Notes: generated from the sequence alone by a model not told the origin. A stretch of DNA of 64,000 bases from Planctomycetaceae bacterium (GCA_002726245.1 PBSM01000145.1:1-64000), one strand, 5' to 3'. Positions 35,066-43,741 are shown, counted from the first letter of the stretch. Program-made: numbers and translations.

Positions 35066-35925
35066 TCTTCTTGCTCCTTGATCCCGCTAGGATCAGCGCG
35101 ATAGAACGGTGCATCGCCCTTGATGGTCACGCGCAGGCCTCGTCGGCGATTCGGGTAGTAGTCCCACAGGGCGTGATGCTGGGCACAGCGATTGTCCCAA
35201 AACGCGACCGAGCCCGGCTGCCAATGGAAACGGCACTGGAGCTCCGGTTGCTCGATATGCCGAAACAGCATCTGAAGTACTGCGTCGCTCTCGCGCTGCG
35301 TGAGTTGGACAATCCGCGTGGTAAAGATGCGGTTCACGAACAGCGCTTGGCGGCCGCTAACTGGGTGTGTGCGCACGACCGGATGCTCGGATCTTGGATA
35401 GGTTCGCCCCTCCTCGTGCATGTCGTCGTAGCGACCGCGATAGACGTGTTCGCCGTCATGTACAGCAGTCATCCCCGCAAGGAATCGCTGCATCGGCGTG
35501 GACAGCGAATCAAGGGCCGCATGCATGTTAGCAAACAACGTGTCGCCGCCCACCGGTGGCGTTTCGAGCATGTAGAGTATGGTCCCCAGCGGCGGTTCGG
35601 AGTCGCAGGAGACATCCGAGTGCCAATCCTCGCCGGCGATGCGTTTCGTGTTCTCGTCGGCAAAAATCTCCATGATTTCCGGGTGACCCTCGACGAGCCT
35701 CGGCCAGGCGGGATGAATGTGCAATTCGCCGAAATGACGGCCCAGCGCCTTTTGTTGCTCCGGCGTCATCTTCTGGTCGCGAAAGAACAACACGCAGTGC
35801 TCGGCGAGCGCTGTGTTGAGCATCTCGATCAAGCGATCGTCGAGCGGCTGCGCCAGGTCGATACCCCGCACCTCGGCACCGCAGTGCGGCGTCACCTGCG
35901 TCAATTCGAGAGTTTGCGGTTTCAT
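35062..35925 (-). CDS. TauD/TfdA-type Fe(II)/2-oxoglutarate dioxygenase
   Basis: 287 residues from ATG 35925; a TTG five codons earlier is possible. No signal peptide, so cytoplasmic. The facial triad is visible as H102-S-D104 (WHSDVSC) and H250 (CAQHHALWDY). R265 (RRGLRVTI) would bind the 2-oxoglutarate carboxylate. PFAM-type blocks include VLFFRDQKMTPEQQKALGRH and FVNRIFTTRI. Relatives hydroxylate taurine, alkylsulfates, chloroacids and similar small molecules. The odd feature is its setting: it is translationally coupled to a sialidase-like gene, inside a run that also holds an enolase-superfamily enzyme. It may process a released sulfated or sulfonated sugar, but that is inference. Confidence 0.85.
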   Translation of the reverse strand: MKPQTLELTQVTPHCGAEVRGIDLAQPLDDRLIEMLNTALAEHCVLFFRDQKMTPEQQKALGRHFGELHIHPAWPRLVEGHPEIMEIFADENTKRIAGEDWHSDVSCDSEPPLGTILYMLETPPVGGDTLFANMHAALDSLSTPMQRFLAGMTAVHDGEHVYRGRYDDMHEEGRTYPRSEHPVVRTHPVSGRQALFVNRIFTTRIVQLTQRESDAVLQMLFRHIEQPELQCRFHWQPGSVAFWDNRCAQHHALWDYYPNRRRGLRVTIKGDAPFYRADPSGIKEQEE

Positions 35926-35963
35926 ATTGCTGCTGGCCAACAGCCATCCTGTTAGTCATACGA

Positions 35964-37181
35964 CTACGGCAATCGCCAGAGTACGACCTCGGTGGCGGTC
36001 GTTTCAGGAGGTTGGCGCAAATATGCGGTCAGGGCGGAGGCGGTGATCAAACTTCGATCCTTGAGCTGCAAGGTAACTGGCCAGCCAACGTACAAATCTG
36101 CCGATGCCGTCAAGCGGATCGGATGATCGCGATCCCATGTCTCTCCGCCGTCATTGCTGACAATCGCGTACGCGCCCCAGGGCAGGTGATAATTCGAGTA
36201 AGTGGCCAGAATGCGGCCGTCTTCAAGCTGCGTCAAGTAGACATGGACTTCGGCCGTGTTGACCATCACACGCGGCTTGGACCAATGCTCGCCGTCGTCT
36301 GACGACTCGGTGATGACCGTATCCTCAAATCCCTCACCCTTGGTTTTCGGAATCTGCCGACGGAGTGCGGCCAGCAATCGCCCGTCCTTCAGCCGAATGG
36401 CCGCGACCTCTCCGAAGGCGGCGTAGCTCCAATCGACGGCGCCTTCTGAGAACTGCCACGTTTTGCCGTCCTTCGACCGACACAACTGTAAGTTCGGGCT
36501 GCCGTCGCCGCTGTCGCTCCAATCGGATTTGACTGCGCGGATAAACAACAGGGAACCATCCTTTTCAACGATCATGTTGCGCGGATAGTCCGCTCCGGGA
36601 AGATCATACAATTCCCACGTCCGTCCGCCGTCAGTGCTGCGGGCCATGTTGATCGATTCCTTGTACTTCGAACCCGGCCCGAAGTAACCCTTCTGCGCCG
36701 ACATCACCAGCATGCCATTGGGCAGCGCCGTGAGACTCGGCTCTTTGCCGAACAACGGCGTCTTGTTGATCTCTTGCCAGGTGAGTCCCTGATCGGCGGA
36801 CTGGTAGACGTGGATCAGAAATCGCTTCTTCGTAGGGTCGGGATCGTTGTTATTGCGGCAGGCGGCCAGCACGAGTTTGCCGTCGGGTAACTCCGCGAGT
36901 CCCGCCTTGTAATTCCCGCGCGGACCGACGCGCACTCGAATTGCACGTTCGCGACGTTCGAAGACGATTTGTTGGCGGTCTTGTCCGGTGTACCCGGTAA
37001 TTCCGGAGGGATACTTGCTGTAGTCATAGCCTTTCAGCAAATCCGCGTTGCGCTCTTGATCGGCCCTCGATTTTCCAACCGGTTGCGTTTCTTGAGCGGA
37101 AACCGGCGAGCCAGCCAAGACGACAGTGCTTGCGATGACGATTACCGCGGTGCTATACATGCTGCTCGGATGATGGTCCAT
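35964..37181 (-). CDS. Sialidase-like Asp-box propeller, exported
   Basis: 405 residues from ATG 37181 (AGGAG eight bases upstream); an earlier in-frame ATG at 37238 has no signal. Signal peptide MDHHPSSMYSTAVIVIASTV. Asp boxes: SADQGLTW, STDGGRTW, a shortened SKDGKTW, SSDDGEHW and SNDGGETW. The blade sequence GNYKAGLAELPDGKLVLAAC is like that of bacterial exo-sialidases, though the RIP motif is not evident (ERAIRVRVG lies where it might be). It sits between the TauD-like and enolase-superfamily genes. Confidence 0.75.
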   Translation of the reverse strand: MDHHPSSMYSTAVIVIASTVVLAGSPVSAQETQPVGKSRADQERNADLLKGYDYSKYPSGITGYTGQDRQQIVFERRERAIRVRVGPRGNYKAGLAELPDGKLVLAACRNNNDPDPTKKRFLIHVYQSADQGLTWQEINKTPLFGKEPSLTALPNGMLVMSAQKGYFGPGSKYKESINMARSTDGGRTWELYDLPGADYPRNMIVEKDGSLLFIRAVKSDWSDSGDGSPNLQLCRSKDGKTWQFSEGAVDWSYAAFGEVAAIRLKDGRLLAALRRQIPKTKGEGFEDTVITESSDDGEHWSKPRVMVNTAEVHVYLTQLEDGRILATYSNYHLPWGAYAIVSNDGGETWDRDHPIRLTASADLYVGWPVTLQLKDRSLITASALTAYLRQPPETTATEVVLWRLP

Positions 37182-37247
37182 TCGAATGCTCCTAGAAGAT
37201 CGTGTGTCGTGCGGGCCAAGAACCATGCGTTTCATCAAGTTGGGTGG

Positions 37248-38567
37248 TCACCACCCTTTCCAGCTTCCGTCGGCGTGTCGGTACTGACGATAGGCCATGC
37301 GCCGGTCGTAAGGTAACTTGGCAATGTCCTTTTCTTTGACTTCGATGCCCAGGCCGGGACGTTCGGGGAGATTCACGAAACCGTCCTTGAGGCGAAAGTC
37401 GTGGTCGATGAACTCGTCGAAGCGGCGGAACCACTTGCCGGACACTTCCTGGATCAAGAAGTTGCGGAGCACCGCGTCGGCTTGCAGCAGAGCCGCGAAG
37501 TGGATCGGCCCACTGGCGTTGTGCGGCGCCATCAGCATCTGCGCTTCGTCGGCCAGGCGCGAAATGTGCAGGAAGTTGTCGATGCCGAAACTGTGACTGA
37601 TATCCGGCTGCAGAAAGGCACAGGCGCGCTTGTCGATGACTTCTTTGAAATCGCGATAGGAGAACAGTTTTTCGCCGGTGGCGATCGGGACGGGACTCTT
37701 CTGAGAAATCTCCTTCAGGACTTCGACCGAACCGACCTTGCAGGGTTCTTCGAGAAACAACGGCCGATAGGGCGCCACCATCTGGGCAAACGCGATGCTC
37801 AATTCGGGAGCGGGGCTGCCGTGTGTGTCGAGCAGCAGTTCGATGTCCGGCCCGACTTCTTCCCGGACCGCTTGGACAATGGCAGCGCAGTGTTTCAACT
37901 CGCGGCGGTCCATGGCCCACGTGCGCCCTTCCAGCGGATTCCCTTTCAAGCCTCGCGCGCCAGCTTCGACGGCCGCACGCGCCTGCGCTCGAGCTTGATC
38001 GATGGAGTCGAAGTTCAACCCTCCGTTGTCATAGATCAGAATGCGGTCTCGCTGGCGGCCGCCCAGCAGCCGATGGACCGGAACTTGCAAGGCCTTGCCT
38101 GCGATGTCATAAACCGCCATGTTGACCGCTGCGACGGCACTGCCCAAGATCGGGCCGCCTTTCCACGGCAGTCGATTGGTAAGGTCATCGCAGATAGCCG
38201 TCCCATCCAGCGGATCGCGGCCGATCAGCAGTTCCTCCCACTGATGTAGCGCGGTGCGGACGATCGGCGAAATCCACTCGCCGCTCCCTTCGCCCCATCC
38301 GGACAGACCGGCGTCGGTTTCCAATTTCAGAAAGAGCCATGTTTTGAAGCCGCTGGAAATTGGCTGCTTGGTCTTCGGATCCAGTCGCACCGGCCCGGTG
38401 GCGACGTTGAACATGTAGGTTTTCAGCCGTGTGATCTTCAACCCCGACGGCTTCGCGCGGGCCGGTTCCGTTGCGTTGGCTTGCGTTGCCAAAACCGCCA
38501 TGGCGGCGCCGATGGCCGAACGCGTGAGAAAGCCTCGTCGACCAATGTTCGTGTGGTTGTCGCTCAT
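37248..38567 (-). CDS. Enolase-superfamily (mandelate racemase/galactonate dehydratase-like) enzyme with Tat signal
   Basis: 439 residues. The twin-arginine signal is TNIGRRGFLTRSAIGAAMAV. The muconate-lactonizing N-domain is followed by a barrel with the expected metal ligands: D247 (LLLDTHG), E273 (FLEEP) and E299 (ATGEK). D322 (LQPDIS) and H349 (APHN) form the His/Asp dyad. Members abstract the alpha-proton of acid sugars and dehydrate or epimerise them. Export of this fold is unusual but typical of planctomycete homologues. It heads the minus-strand run with sialidase-like genes, fitting catabolism of a released aldonic or uronic acid. Its leader contains a tandem 32-base duplication (38565-38628). 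Confidence 0.82.
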   Translation of the reverse strand: MSDNHTNIGRRGFLTRSAIGAAMAVLATQANATEPARAKPSGLKITRLKTYMFNVATGPVRLDPKTKQPISSGFKTWLFLKLETDAGLSGWGEGSGEWISPIVRTALHQWEELLIGRDPLDGTAICDDLTNRLPWKGGPILGSAVAAVNMAVYDIAGKALQVPVHRLLGGRQRDRILIYDNGGLNFDSIDQARAQARAAVEAGARGLKGNPLEGRTWAMDRRELKHCAAIVQAVREEVGPDIELLLDTHGSPAPELSIAFAQMVAPYRPLFLEEPCKVGSVEVLKEISQKSPVPIATGEKLFSYRDFKEVIDKRACAFLQPDISHSFGIDNFLHISRLADEAQMLMAPHNASGPIHFAALLQADAVLRNFLIQEVSGKWFRRFDEFIDHDFRLKDGFVNLPERPGLGIEVKEKDIAKLPYDRRMAYRQYRHADGSWKGW

Positions 38568-38628
38568 GGTTCGCCTCGCTGATATAAGGATGTTTGCATG
38601 GTTCGCCTCGCTGATATAAGGATGTTTG
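38565..38628. repeat. Perfect tandem duplication of 32 bases covering leader, ribosome site and ATG
   Basis: Two identical 32-base units (38565-38596 and 38597-38628) lie head to tail at the start of the enolase-superfamily gene. On the minus strand each carries GAGGCGAACC followed by ATG, so the initiation region exists twice. The outer ATG opens a short frame (MQTSLYQRGEP) that overlaps the real start. This is probably a recent slippage or recombination event that may alter expression. Confidence 0.85.
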
Positions 38629-38702
38629 CACGGATTCGCCGTTTAGCGTAACCTAACCCTGCGAGGCTGCAACCAAAGGACTCGATAGTCGAGTTTGTCG
38701 AG

Positions 38703-39932
38703 ATGAAGTACGTAGCAGTTTGCTTTGTGTGCCTCAGTGCAATCCTGTGGGCTACGCAGATCGCCATCGGCGAAGAGGCGAATCCATCGCCGGTGTTCGC
38801 CACAAAGGGCTGGTCCACGATCGCAATGGGAGGCGTCGAAGTCAGTCCCCAGCAGCTTCGAGCGATGCAAGAGGGCGACTACATCCTGCACGCCAAAGAG
38901 GGCCGGCTAAGGAAGGTGCCTGTTCAGAAGACACGACTACCTCACGATCCGTGCGGGCACGTGCAGCGATTGGCGTTGTTCGTTGGTGCGGACAAAACCA
39001 TTTACGCAGCTCAGTGTTCAGTGTTGTCGCAATCCACCGACGGCGGGAAAACGTGGACACATCTGCGCAGGGAAACATCGGGCAGTGACGTGCCAGAGAA
39101 CCACTTTATGCAAATGCGCGTCCTTGCCGACGGAAGCTGGATTCAGGGCAGGACGGTGAAGCCTGGACAGATTGCCTTCTTCAAGTCGAAAGACATGGGA
39201 CAATCGTGGCAGGAAGTCAGCCGGATCGGCAAGACCCTGGAAACCGAGGATGTGCGGCTCGGCAGCCCGGAGGTGCTTCGCGACGGTTCACTGGTCGTGC
39301 CGGTGACCGCCGTGTACTCAAAAGAAGACGAGTGGACCGACGTCAGGTCCGTCTTCTATCGATCCGAGGACGGCGGCAAGACGTTGTCCGGGCCGACAAC
39401 CATCGGCCACTGGGGCCATGAAATCAACGTCGCTCAATTGCCGTCGGGACGGTTGCTGGCGGTCATCCGTTATCAGCGACCGCTGCTTCCCTCGGATCCA
39501 TCCAACATCCTGGAACTCACCGGCGCTAAGCGTTGGAATCATTCCTTTCCGTACAAACACGTGTTCGTCGCCGATTCAATCGATGGCGGTAAAACGTGGT
39601 CTCGAAACCGACAAGTCACCACCGAGTGCGGGCAATGTCATGGCGCGGCTGTCGGTCTGCGAAACAAGCGAGTCGTGATGGTCTACGATCATCGCTACCC
39701 GCGGCCCATGAGCAGTGCACGCGCGGTTGTCAGCGACGACGAAGGGAAAATGTGGCGTGATGAAGTCTACTATTTGTCCAACGGCCTGGTGGCCGGCTTT
39801 GCCCGGACAATCACGCTTGACGGCGAAGAAATGCTCACGCTCACTGGCTCGTACTACGGTGAAAAACTCGGCTGGAACGACGTAACGGGGAACACGCAGT
39901 TTCACATCATCCGCTGGCGGCTTCAGAACTAG
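38703..39932 (+). CDS. Sialidase-like Asp-box propeller, exported
   Basis: 409 residues with a signal peptide (MKYVAVCFVCLSAILWATQI). Five Asp-box-type motifs: STDGGKTW, SKDMGQSW, SEDGGKTL, SIDGGKTW and SDDEGKMW. Conserved blade blocks include GSPEVLRDGSLVVPVTAVYS and QLPSGRLLAVIRYQ. A CGQCHG motif (about 309-314) looks like a haem site but lies within a propeller strand and is most likely coincidental. It is divergent from the enolase-superfamily gene, so the two share a promoter region (38629-38702). A degenerate palindrome follows the stop. Confidence 0.75.
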   Translation: MKYVAVCFVCLSAILWATQIAIGEEANPSPVFATKGWSTIAMGGVEVSPQQLRAMQEGDYILHAKEGRLRKVPVQKTRLPHDPCGHVQRLALFVGADKTIYAAQCSVLSQSTDGGKTWTHLRRETSGSDVPENHFMQMRVLADGSWIQGRTVKPGQIAFFKSKDMGQSWQEVSRIGKTLETEDVRLGSPEVLRDGSLVVPVTAVYSKEDEWTDVRSVFYRSEDGGKTLSGPTTIGHWGHEINVAQLPSGRLLAVIRYQRPLLPSDPSNILELTGAKRWNHSFPYKHVFVADSIDGGKTWSRNRQVTTECGQCHGAAVGLRNKRVVMVYDHRYPRPMSSARAVVSDDEGKMWRDEVYYLSNGLVAGFARTITLDGEEMLTLTGSYYGEKLGWNDVTGNTQFHIIRWRLQN

Positions 39933-39939
39933 GCTACTT

Positions 39940-40012
39940 CGTTTTAGCGGCAAGTCGAAGGCGTCGGCTCTTTTGCGTTTCAAGCCGTCGCCTTTGGCTC
40001 GGACTTAAACGA
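39940..40012. repeat. Degenerate class A palindrome
   Basis: CGTTTTAGCGGCAAGTCGAA on the left and CGCCTTTGGCTCGGACTTAA then ACG on the right are imperfect complements. They keep the outer CGTTT/AAACG and the inner AAGGCG/CGCCTT of class A. It lies between two same-direction sialidase-like genes. Confidence 0.6.
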
Positions 40013-40047
40013 ATTACGGTGACTCCATCACTCATAGAGAAGCTACG

Positions 40048-41271
40048 ATGTCGCGAATTCAAATTCTGGCGGTGATTTCCTGTACGGCCTCTGCTTTGAC
40101 GCCGGCCGGCGTGTGTGGCGACGAACGGTCAGATGCCCCGCCCATCGAGATCGTCGGTCGTCTATTCAACCACAAGGATGAAGTGAAGCTTGGCCTTCCG
40201 ATAGTCAAGGGAGAACATCAGGTCCTTTATCGCGCGACCGGGGATAGTTACAAGTTCTGTCACCAGCAGAATCTCGCCGTCTGGCAGGGAAAGCTCTTCC
40301 TCATGTGGTCCAACGGTATCACGCACGAAGATCATAACGGCCAGCGCATTCTGTACTGCCACACACAGAACGGCAGTAAGTGGTCGCAACCAGCCGTACT
40401 GACCGAGGATCACGATGGACCGAGCCCGCTGGCCTGTGTTTCCGCGGGATGGCACGACGCCGGAGACACGCTGGTCGCCTACTACACAGCGATCATGGAA
40501 AAGCGACCGGGGATCGATGAGCGGAACGCCCTCTTCTATCTAACGTCGAAGGATGGCAAGACGTGGAGCAAGCCAACGGAATTGGCTCAAGGCTTCTTCA
40601 TCGAAGGCCCGCGACGTCTGCCGAGTGGGCGACTGTTGACGAATGGCCAATGGGCCGACCGGCAACCGAGGCTGCGATTCACCGATTCAAGTGACGGCCT
40701 CAGCGGCTGGAAGGATGGTAAGATCCCCCGCGTCGAGAACGTGTTCACCTTTCCCGAACCAAGCTGGTTCGTCCGAGCGGACGGCACGATTGTGATGATC
40801 TTTCGAACCAAGAGCGGCGATCCGTGGATCTACGCCAGCGTGAGCAAAGACAACGGCGAGTCGTGGTCCAGGCCGGTGAAGACCAACTTTCCTGACGCCA
40901 CGGCCCGTGCCTTCGCGGGAAACCTGCCGGACGGAACGACATTTATCATCAGCAACCCCAGTCGCGTTCCAAGTTCCACGCACCCCAGCATCGGTCGCCG
41001 CAATCCGCTTACGATTGCGCTGAGCAAGGACGGCGTCCTCTTTGATCGTGCCTTCGTGATCCGATCCGAGCAAACGAGCATACGGTTCAAGGGAACGAAC
41101 AAACTCGACGGCTGGCAGTATCCCTCGGCCGTCGTTTGGAAAGAGCATCTCTATGTCGCTTATTCGATCAACAAGGAAGACGAGGGTGTCACGCGCATCG
41201 CCTTGCGTGACCTGCAAACCGTTGCCGATGATCTTCCAGGACCTGATTGCCCTCGCCGCGTGATCCCCTAA
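40048..41271 (+). CDS. BNR/sialidase-superfamily propeller, exported
   Basis: 407 residues with a signal peptide (ILAVISCTASALTPAGVCG). Asp boxes are fewer and weaker than in the neighbours: TQNGSKW, SKDGKTW and SKDNGESW. Shared features include LFNHKDEVKLGLPIVKGEHQ at the N-terminus, HQQNLAVWQGKLFLMWSNG and GRNPLTIALSKDG-like blades near the C-terminus. It follows another sialidase-like gene in the same direction, with a palindrome between them. It may bind rather than cleave its glycan. Confidence 0.68.
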   Translation: MSRIQILAVISCTASALTPAGVCGDERSDAPPIEIVGRLFNHKDEVKLGLPIVKGEHQVLYRATGDSYKFCHQQNLAVWQGKLFLMWSNGITHEDHNGQRILYCHTQNGSKWSQPAVLTEDHDGPSPLACVSAGWHDAGDTLVAYYTAIMEKRPGIDERNALFYLTSKDGKTWSKPTELAQGFFIEGPRRLPSGRLLTNGQWADRQPRLRFTDSSDGLSGWKDGKIPRVENVFTFPEPSWFVRADGTIVMIFRTKSGDPWIYASVSKDNGESWSRPVKTNFPDATARAFAGNLPDGTTFIISNPSRVPSSTHPSIGRRNPLTIALSKDGVLFDRAFVIRSEQTSIRFKGTNKLDGWQYPSAVVWKEHLYVAYSINKEDEGVTRIALRDLQTVADDLPGPDCPRRVIP

Positions 41272-41286
41272 AGTGCAGTTATGACC

Positions 41287-41356
41287 TGAGCGGCACGGCG
41301 CTAGCCGCCGGTATTGCACCTATTCGAAGAACCGGCGGCTAGCGCCTTGCCGCTCA
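41287..41356. repeat. Near-perfect REP-like palindrome class B
   Basis: The left arm begins TGAGCGGCACGGCGCTAGCC (41287-41312) and pairs with 41331-41356 at 25 of 26 positions, around an 18-base loop. It starts 16 bases after the stop of the propeller gene. Same GGCGCTAGCC core as 5501-5562. Confidence 0.8.
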
Positions 41357-41424
41357 CACCGGAAAAGAAAAGGTTCCAGAAACCGTTGATTAACTCAGAA
41401 TCTTATACGAATCATTCGAGCATC

Positions 41425-41901
41425 GGGATCAAACGCGGGTGGCCGGAGCCGAAGATCCGGACCGTTCTGTCCAAACTTTTGGATCAACACCGGTTGGTCG
41501 GTCGTGCGCTGGGTCGCCGCAAGGCGGACGATGCGTGGGTCGTGCAGATGAACCAGACCATCAACAAGTCCACTCAGGAGCAGGCAGCGGATGCCATCGC
41601 GGCCGCCCTCGCCGAAGGCATGGACCCCGAAGCGGTGGGCGAGGCCATCTCACTGGCCGCCAATCAACTGGTCCTCCGCTCAACCTCCTCCCGCACGCAC
41701 GGCAACTCCCTCGGTGGACACCGTTCCGATGCGACTGGCTCGAATCAGCGTCGATGGCGGGCACACGTGGGTCCACGGCAACGAGCAAGGCATACTGCTG
41801 ATGACCAAATCGACCAAGTACGTGCTGGCTCCGCCGCCCTCGCCGAAGGCATGGACCCCGAAGCGGTGGGCCGTCGCATTCCTTTGCCACTGCGACGGTA
41901 G
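41425..41901 (+). pseudogene. Decayed mosaic of gene fragments with a 39-bp direct repeat
   Basis: One frame is protein-like from about 41430 to 41690 (GWPEPKIRTVLSKLLDQHRL, then helical EQAADAIAAALAEGMDPEAV and GEAISLAANQLVLRS) and then loses coding character. A second frame is protein-like at about 41725-41825 (MRLARISVDGGHTWVHGNEQ). Neither has a proper start or full domain. The AEGMDPEAVGEAISLA stretch resembles uncharacterised planctomycete secreted proteins as I recall them. A 39-base segment is repeated exactly at 41602-41640 and 41833-41871. The region reads as a scrambled remnant of at least two genes. Confidence 0.55.
41602..41871 (+). repeat. Pair of identical 39-bp direct repeats (41602-41640, 41833-41871)
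   Basis: Both copies start GCCGCCCTCGCCGAAGGCAT and end AAGCGGTGGGC. They are 231 bases apart (start to start) and unlike outside the unit. The first lies in the coding-like AEGMDPEAVG segment. The second is fused to unrelated sequence, which points to a local duplication or recombination. Confidence 0.8.
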
Positions 41902-41982
41902 AACTCGCTGAAAACCACTTCCACACCGTATACTGCATTGGCGATTTCGCCGTGAAGGGTGTCTTTTGGCACTTGGAATGAT

Positions 41983-42076
41983 CGTTTAACCGCGACCCAG
42001 CGGGGAGCGCGTGAAACGGCGCTGCACGACGAAATGAAGTTAGCTTCCGCGCTCCCCGCTGGGTCGCGGTTAAACG
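41983..42076. repeat. REP-like palindrome, 28-bp perfect stem (class A variant)
   Basis: The left arm begins CGTTTAACCGCGACCCAGCG (41983-42010) and its exact complement fills 42049-42076, with a 38-base loop. It shares the CGTTTAACC/GGTTAAACG ends of class A but has a different inner sequence. It lies just upstream of the TIM-barrel gene at 42095. Confidence 0.8.
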
Positions 42077-42094
42077 ACTCTACGGTATAGAAAC

Positions 42095-43741
42095 ATGACA
42101 CGCAGACGCACACAAAACCGACCGCGGCTCGCCGAACTTGAAACGGATCTCTTGTCCCGGCGGTCATTCCTGGCCGCCGCGTCGGCCGCGGGCGCGCACT
42201 GGGCGACGGCGCGTGCCGGCAGTGCGAAGAGCGAATCCGATCCTGCTTCGATCGAGGCTCGGCGAAAGGCTGCCTGGCGGCGACGGCCTTTGATTCTGGA
42301 TGACGACGGCGATCTCGTGTACGCCGATGAGACTCGAAAAGGTCCCGCCGCGTTTCTCTCGCTGCGGATGCACGACTGCCGCGCGGCCGGGGTCAACAGC
42401 CTCGCCTGGTGCATCATGTGGGGAATCGCCAAGAAAGGAAAAACGCCGGTCCGTTACTGGCAGACGCAGAAGCTGGGCACTCCCTTTCAGAAGAACATGC
42501 CCGATCCGACACCCGTGATTGCGAAATTCTGCCGCGAGCACGAGATCGAAGTCGTCGGCTCAATTCGCATGAACGATTGCCACGACGGGTATGGCCTGCC
42601 GTTTCCCAAACTGGTTTACCCACTGAAAGTCGAGCATCCGGAAATGCTGATTGGCGACGAAAGCCAGCGAGGCGGCGTCGCGGACGGACTCGCGGCGGCC
42701 ATGTGGTCCGGGCTGGACTACGCGCACCAGAAGGTGCGAGACGATCGGCTGTGGTGGATCGAAAACACGGCCAAGCAGTATGACCTGGACGGCGTGGACT
42801 TGAACTTCTTCCGCATGCCGTTCTATTTCAAGCTCGGCGAGGAAGAACAGAACACGCCGTTGATGACCGATTTCATTCGCCAAGCGCGAAAGCGATTGGA
42901 CGCCGTCAGCCGGCACCGCGGTCGGCCCGTGCTGCTCGGTGTGCGCGTGCCGGGCACGATCGAGACCTGCAACCGGATCGGCTTCGACATCGAAACCTGG
43001 TTGCGCGAGCGGCTCGTGGATCGTCTGCTCACCGGCGGCGGCTACGTCTGTTACTCGACGCCCGCCGAAGAGCTGATCAAGCTGGGACATCGCTTTGACG
43101 TGCCCGTCTATCCGTGCATCAATTGTCCGGCCAACTACACGCTCGGTGGTGGCAATCTCCGCGCTGCCGCGTCGAACTTTTGGTCGGCCGGTGCCGACGG
43201 AATCTACCTCTGGAACTTCCAATACATCCCCGCCCCAGGATCACTCGGCTACGGCCGCCCGGCAAACGAGCAATACAAGAAGCACTTGCCGGAGATCGAC
43301 GATCCCGAAAAGCTGAGACACTTAGACAAGTCGTTCACGGTCAACCGGCGAGTGTGGAAGCAATACCAACGGGCCAGTGCCCCGGCGCCACTGCCCGTCG
43401 CTTTGGGCCAGCGCGCCGGCGAGACCGCGCGGACGATTCCGATCCGCATCGGCGACGACATCCCCAGTGCACTGCGCGCCGGTAAGCTGCGGGACGTCGT
43501 GCTGCGGATTCAAACATCGGGCGCCGCAAAAGGAGATGCCCTGGCCGTGACGCTCAACGACGCGCCGTCGAAGGTCACCGAAAACAGCGGTGACAACCGG
43601 TTTTCACTTCCGCTCGAACCCCGCACGGTCAAACAAGGAATCAATCAACTCAAACTCAAAACCGCTCGCCGCGGTACGTCAGCCAAGAACGCAATTGCCA
43701 TCGAACACATCAACGTGGACGTGCGGTATCAACAAGAGTAA
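42095..43741 (+). CDS. Tat-exported TIM-barrel glycosidase-like protein (paralogue 3)
   Basis: 548 residues. Twin-arginine signal ETDLLSRRSFLAAASAAGAH. The body begins RRRPLILDDDGDLVY and follows the same order as the genes at 28690 and 30203: VVGSIRMNDCHDGYGLP (about 152-168), DGVDLNFFRMPFYFKLGE (acidic strand), VLLGVRVPGTIETCNRIGFD, VDRLLTGGGYVCYS and a C-terminal beta-sandwich (LRIQTSGAAKGDALAVTLND). The three proteins define one family that I cannot name. A hydrolase or a sugar-binding barrel is likely. The nearby start of the palindrome (41983-42076) leaves only 18 bases of leader. Confidence 0.65.
   Translation: MTRRRTQNRPRLAELETDLLSRRSFLAAASAAGAHWATARAGSAKSESDPASIEARRKAAWRRRPLILDDDGDLVYADETRKGPAAFLSLRMHDCRAAGVNSLAWCIMWGIAKKGKTPVRYWQTQKLGTPFQKNMPDPTPVIAKFCREHEIEVVGSIRMNDCHDGYGLPFPKLVYPLKVEHPEMLIGDESQRGGVADGLAAAMWSGLDYAHQKVRDDRLWWIENTAKQYDLDGVDLNFFRMPFYFKLGEEEQNTPLMTDFIRQARKRLDAVSRHRGRPVLLGVRVPGTIETCNRIGFDIETWLRERLVDRLLTGGGYVCYSTPAEELIKLGHRFDVPVYPCINCPANYTLGGGNLRAAASNFWSAGADGIYLWNFQYIPAPGSLGYGRPANEQYKKHLPEIDDPEKLRHLDKSFTVNRRVWKQYQRASAPAPLPVALGQRAGETARTIPIRIGDDIPSALRAGKLRDVVLRIQTSGAAKGDALAVTLNDAPSKVTENSGDNRFSLPLEPRTVKQGINQLKLKTARRGTSAKNAIAIEHINVDVRYQQE

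Noticed and set aside
38565-38628. Start of a CRISPR-like array
   Set aside because: The two 32-base units are directly adjacent with no spacer between them, and there are only two.
39628-39642. Haem-binding CxxCH site in the sialidase-like protein at 38703
   Set aside because: The motif lies within a propeller strand, alone, with no cytochrome domain around it; coincidence is more likely.
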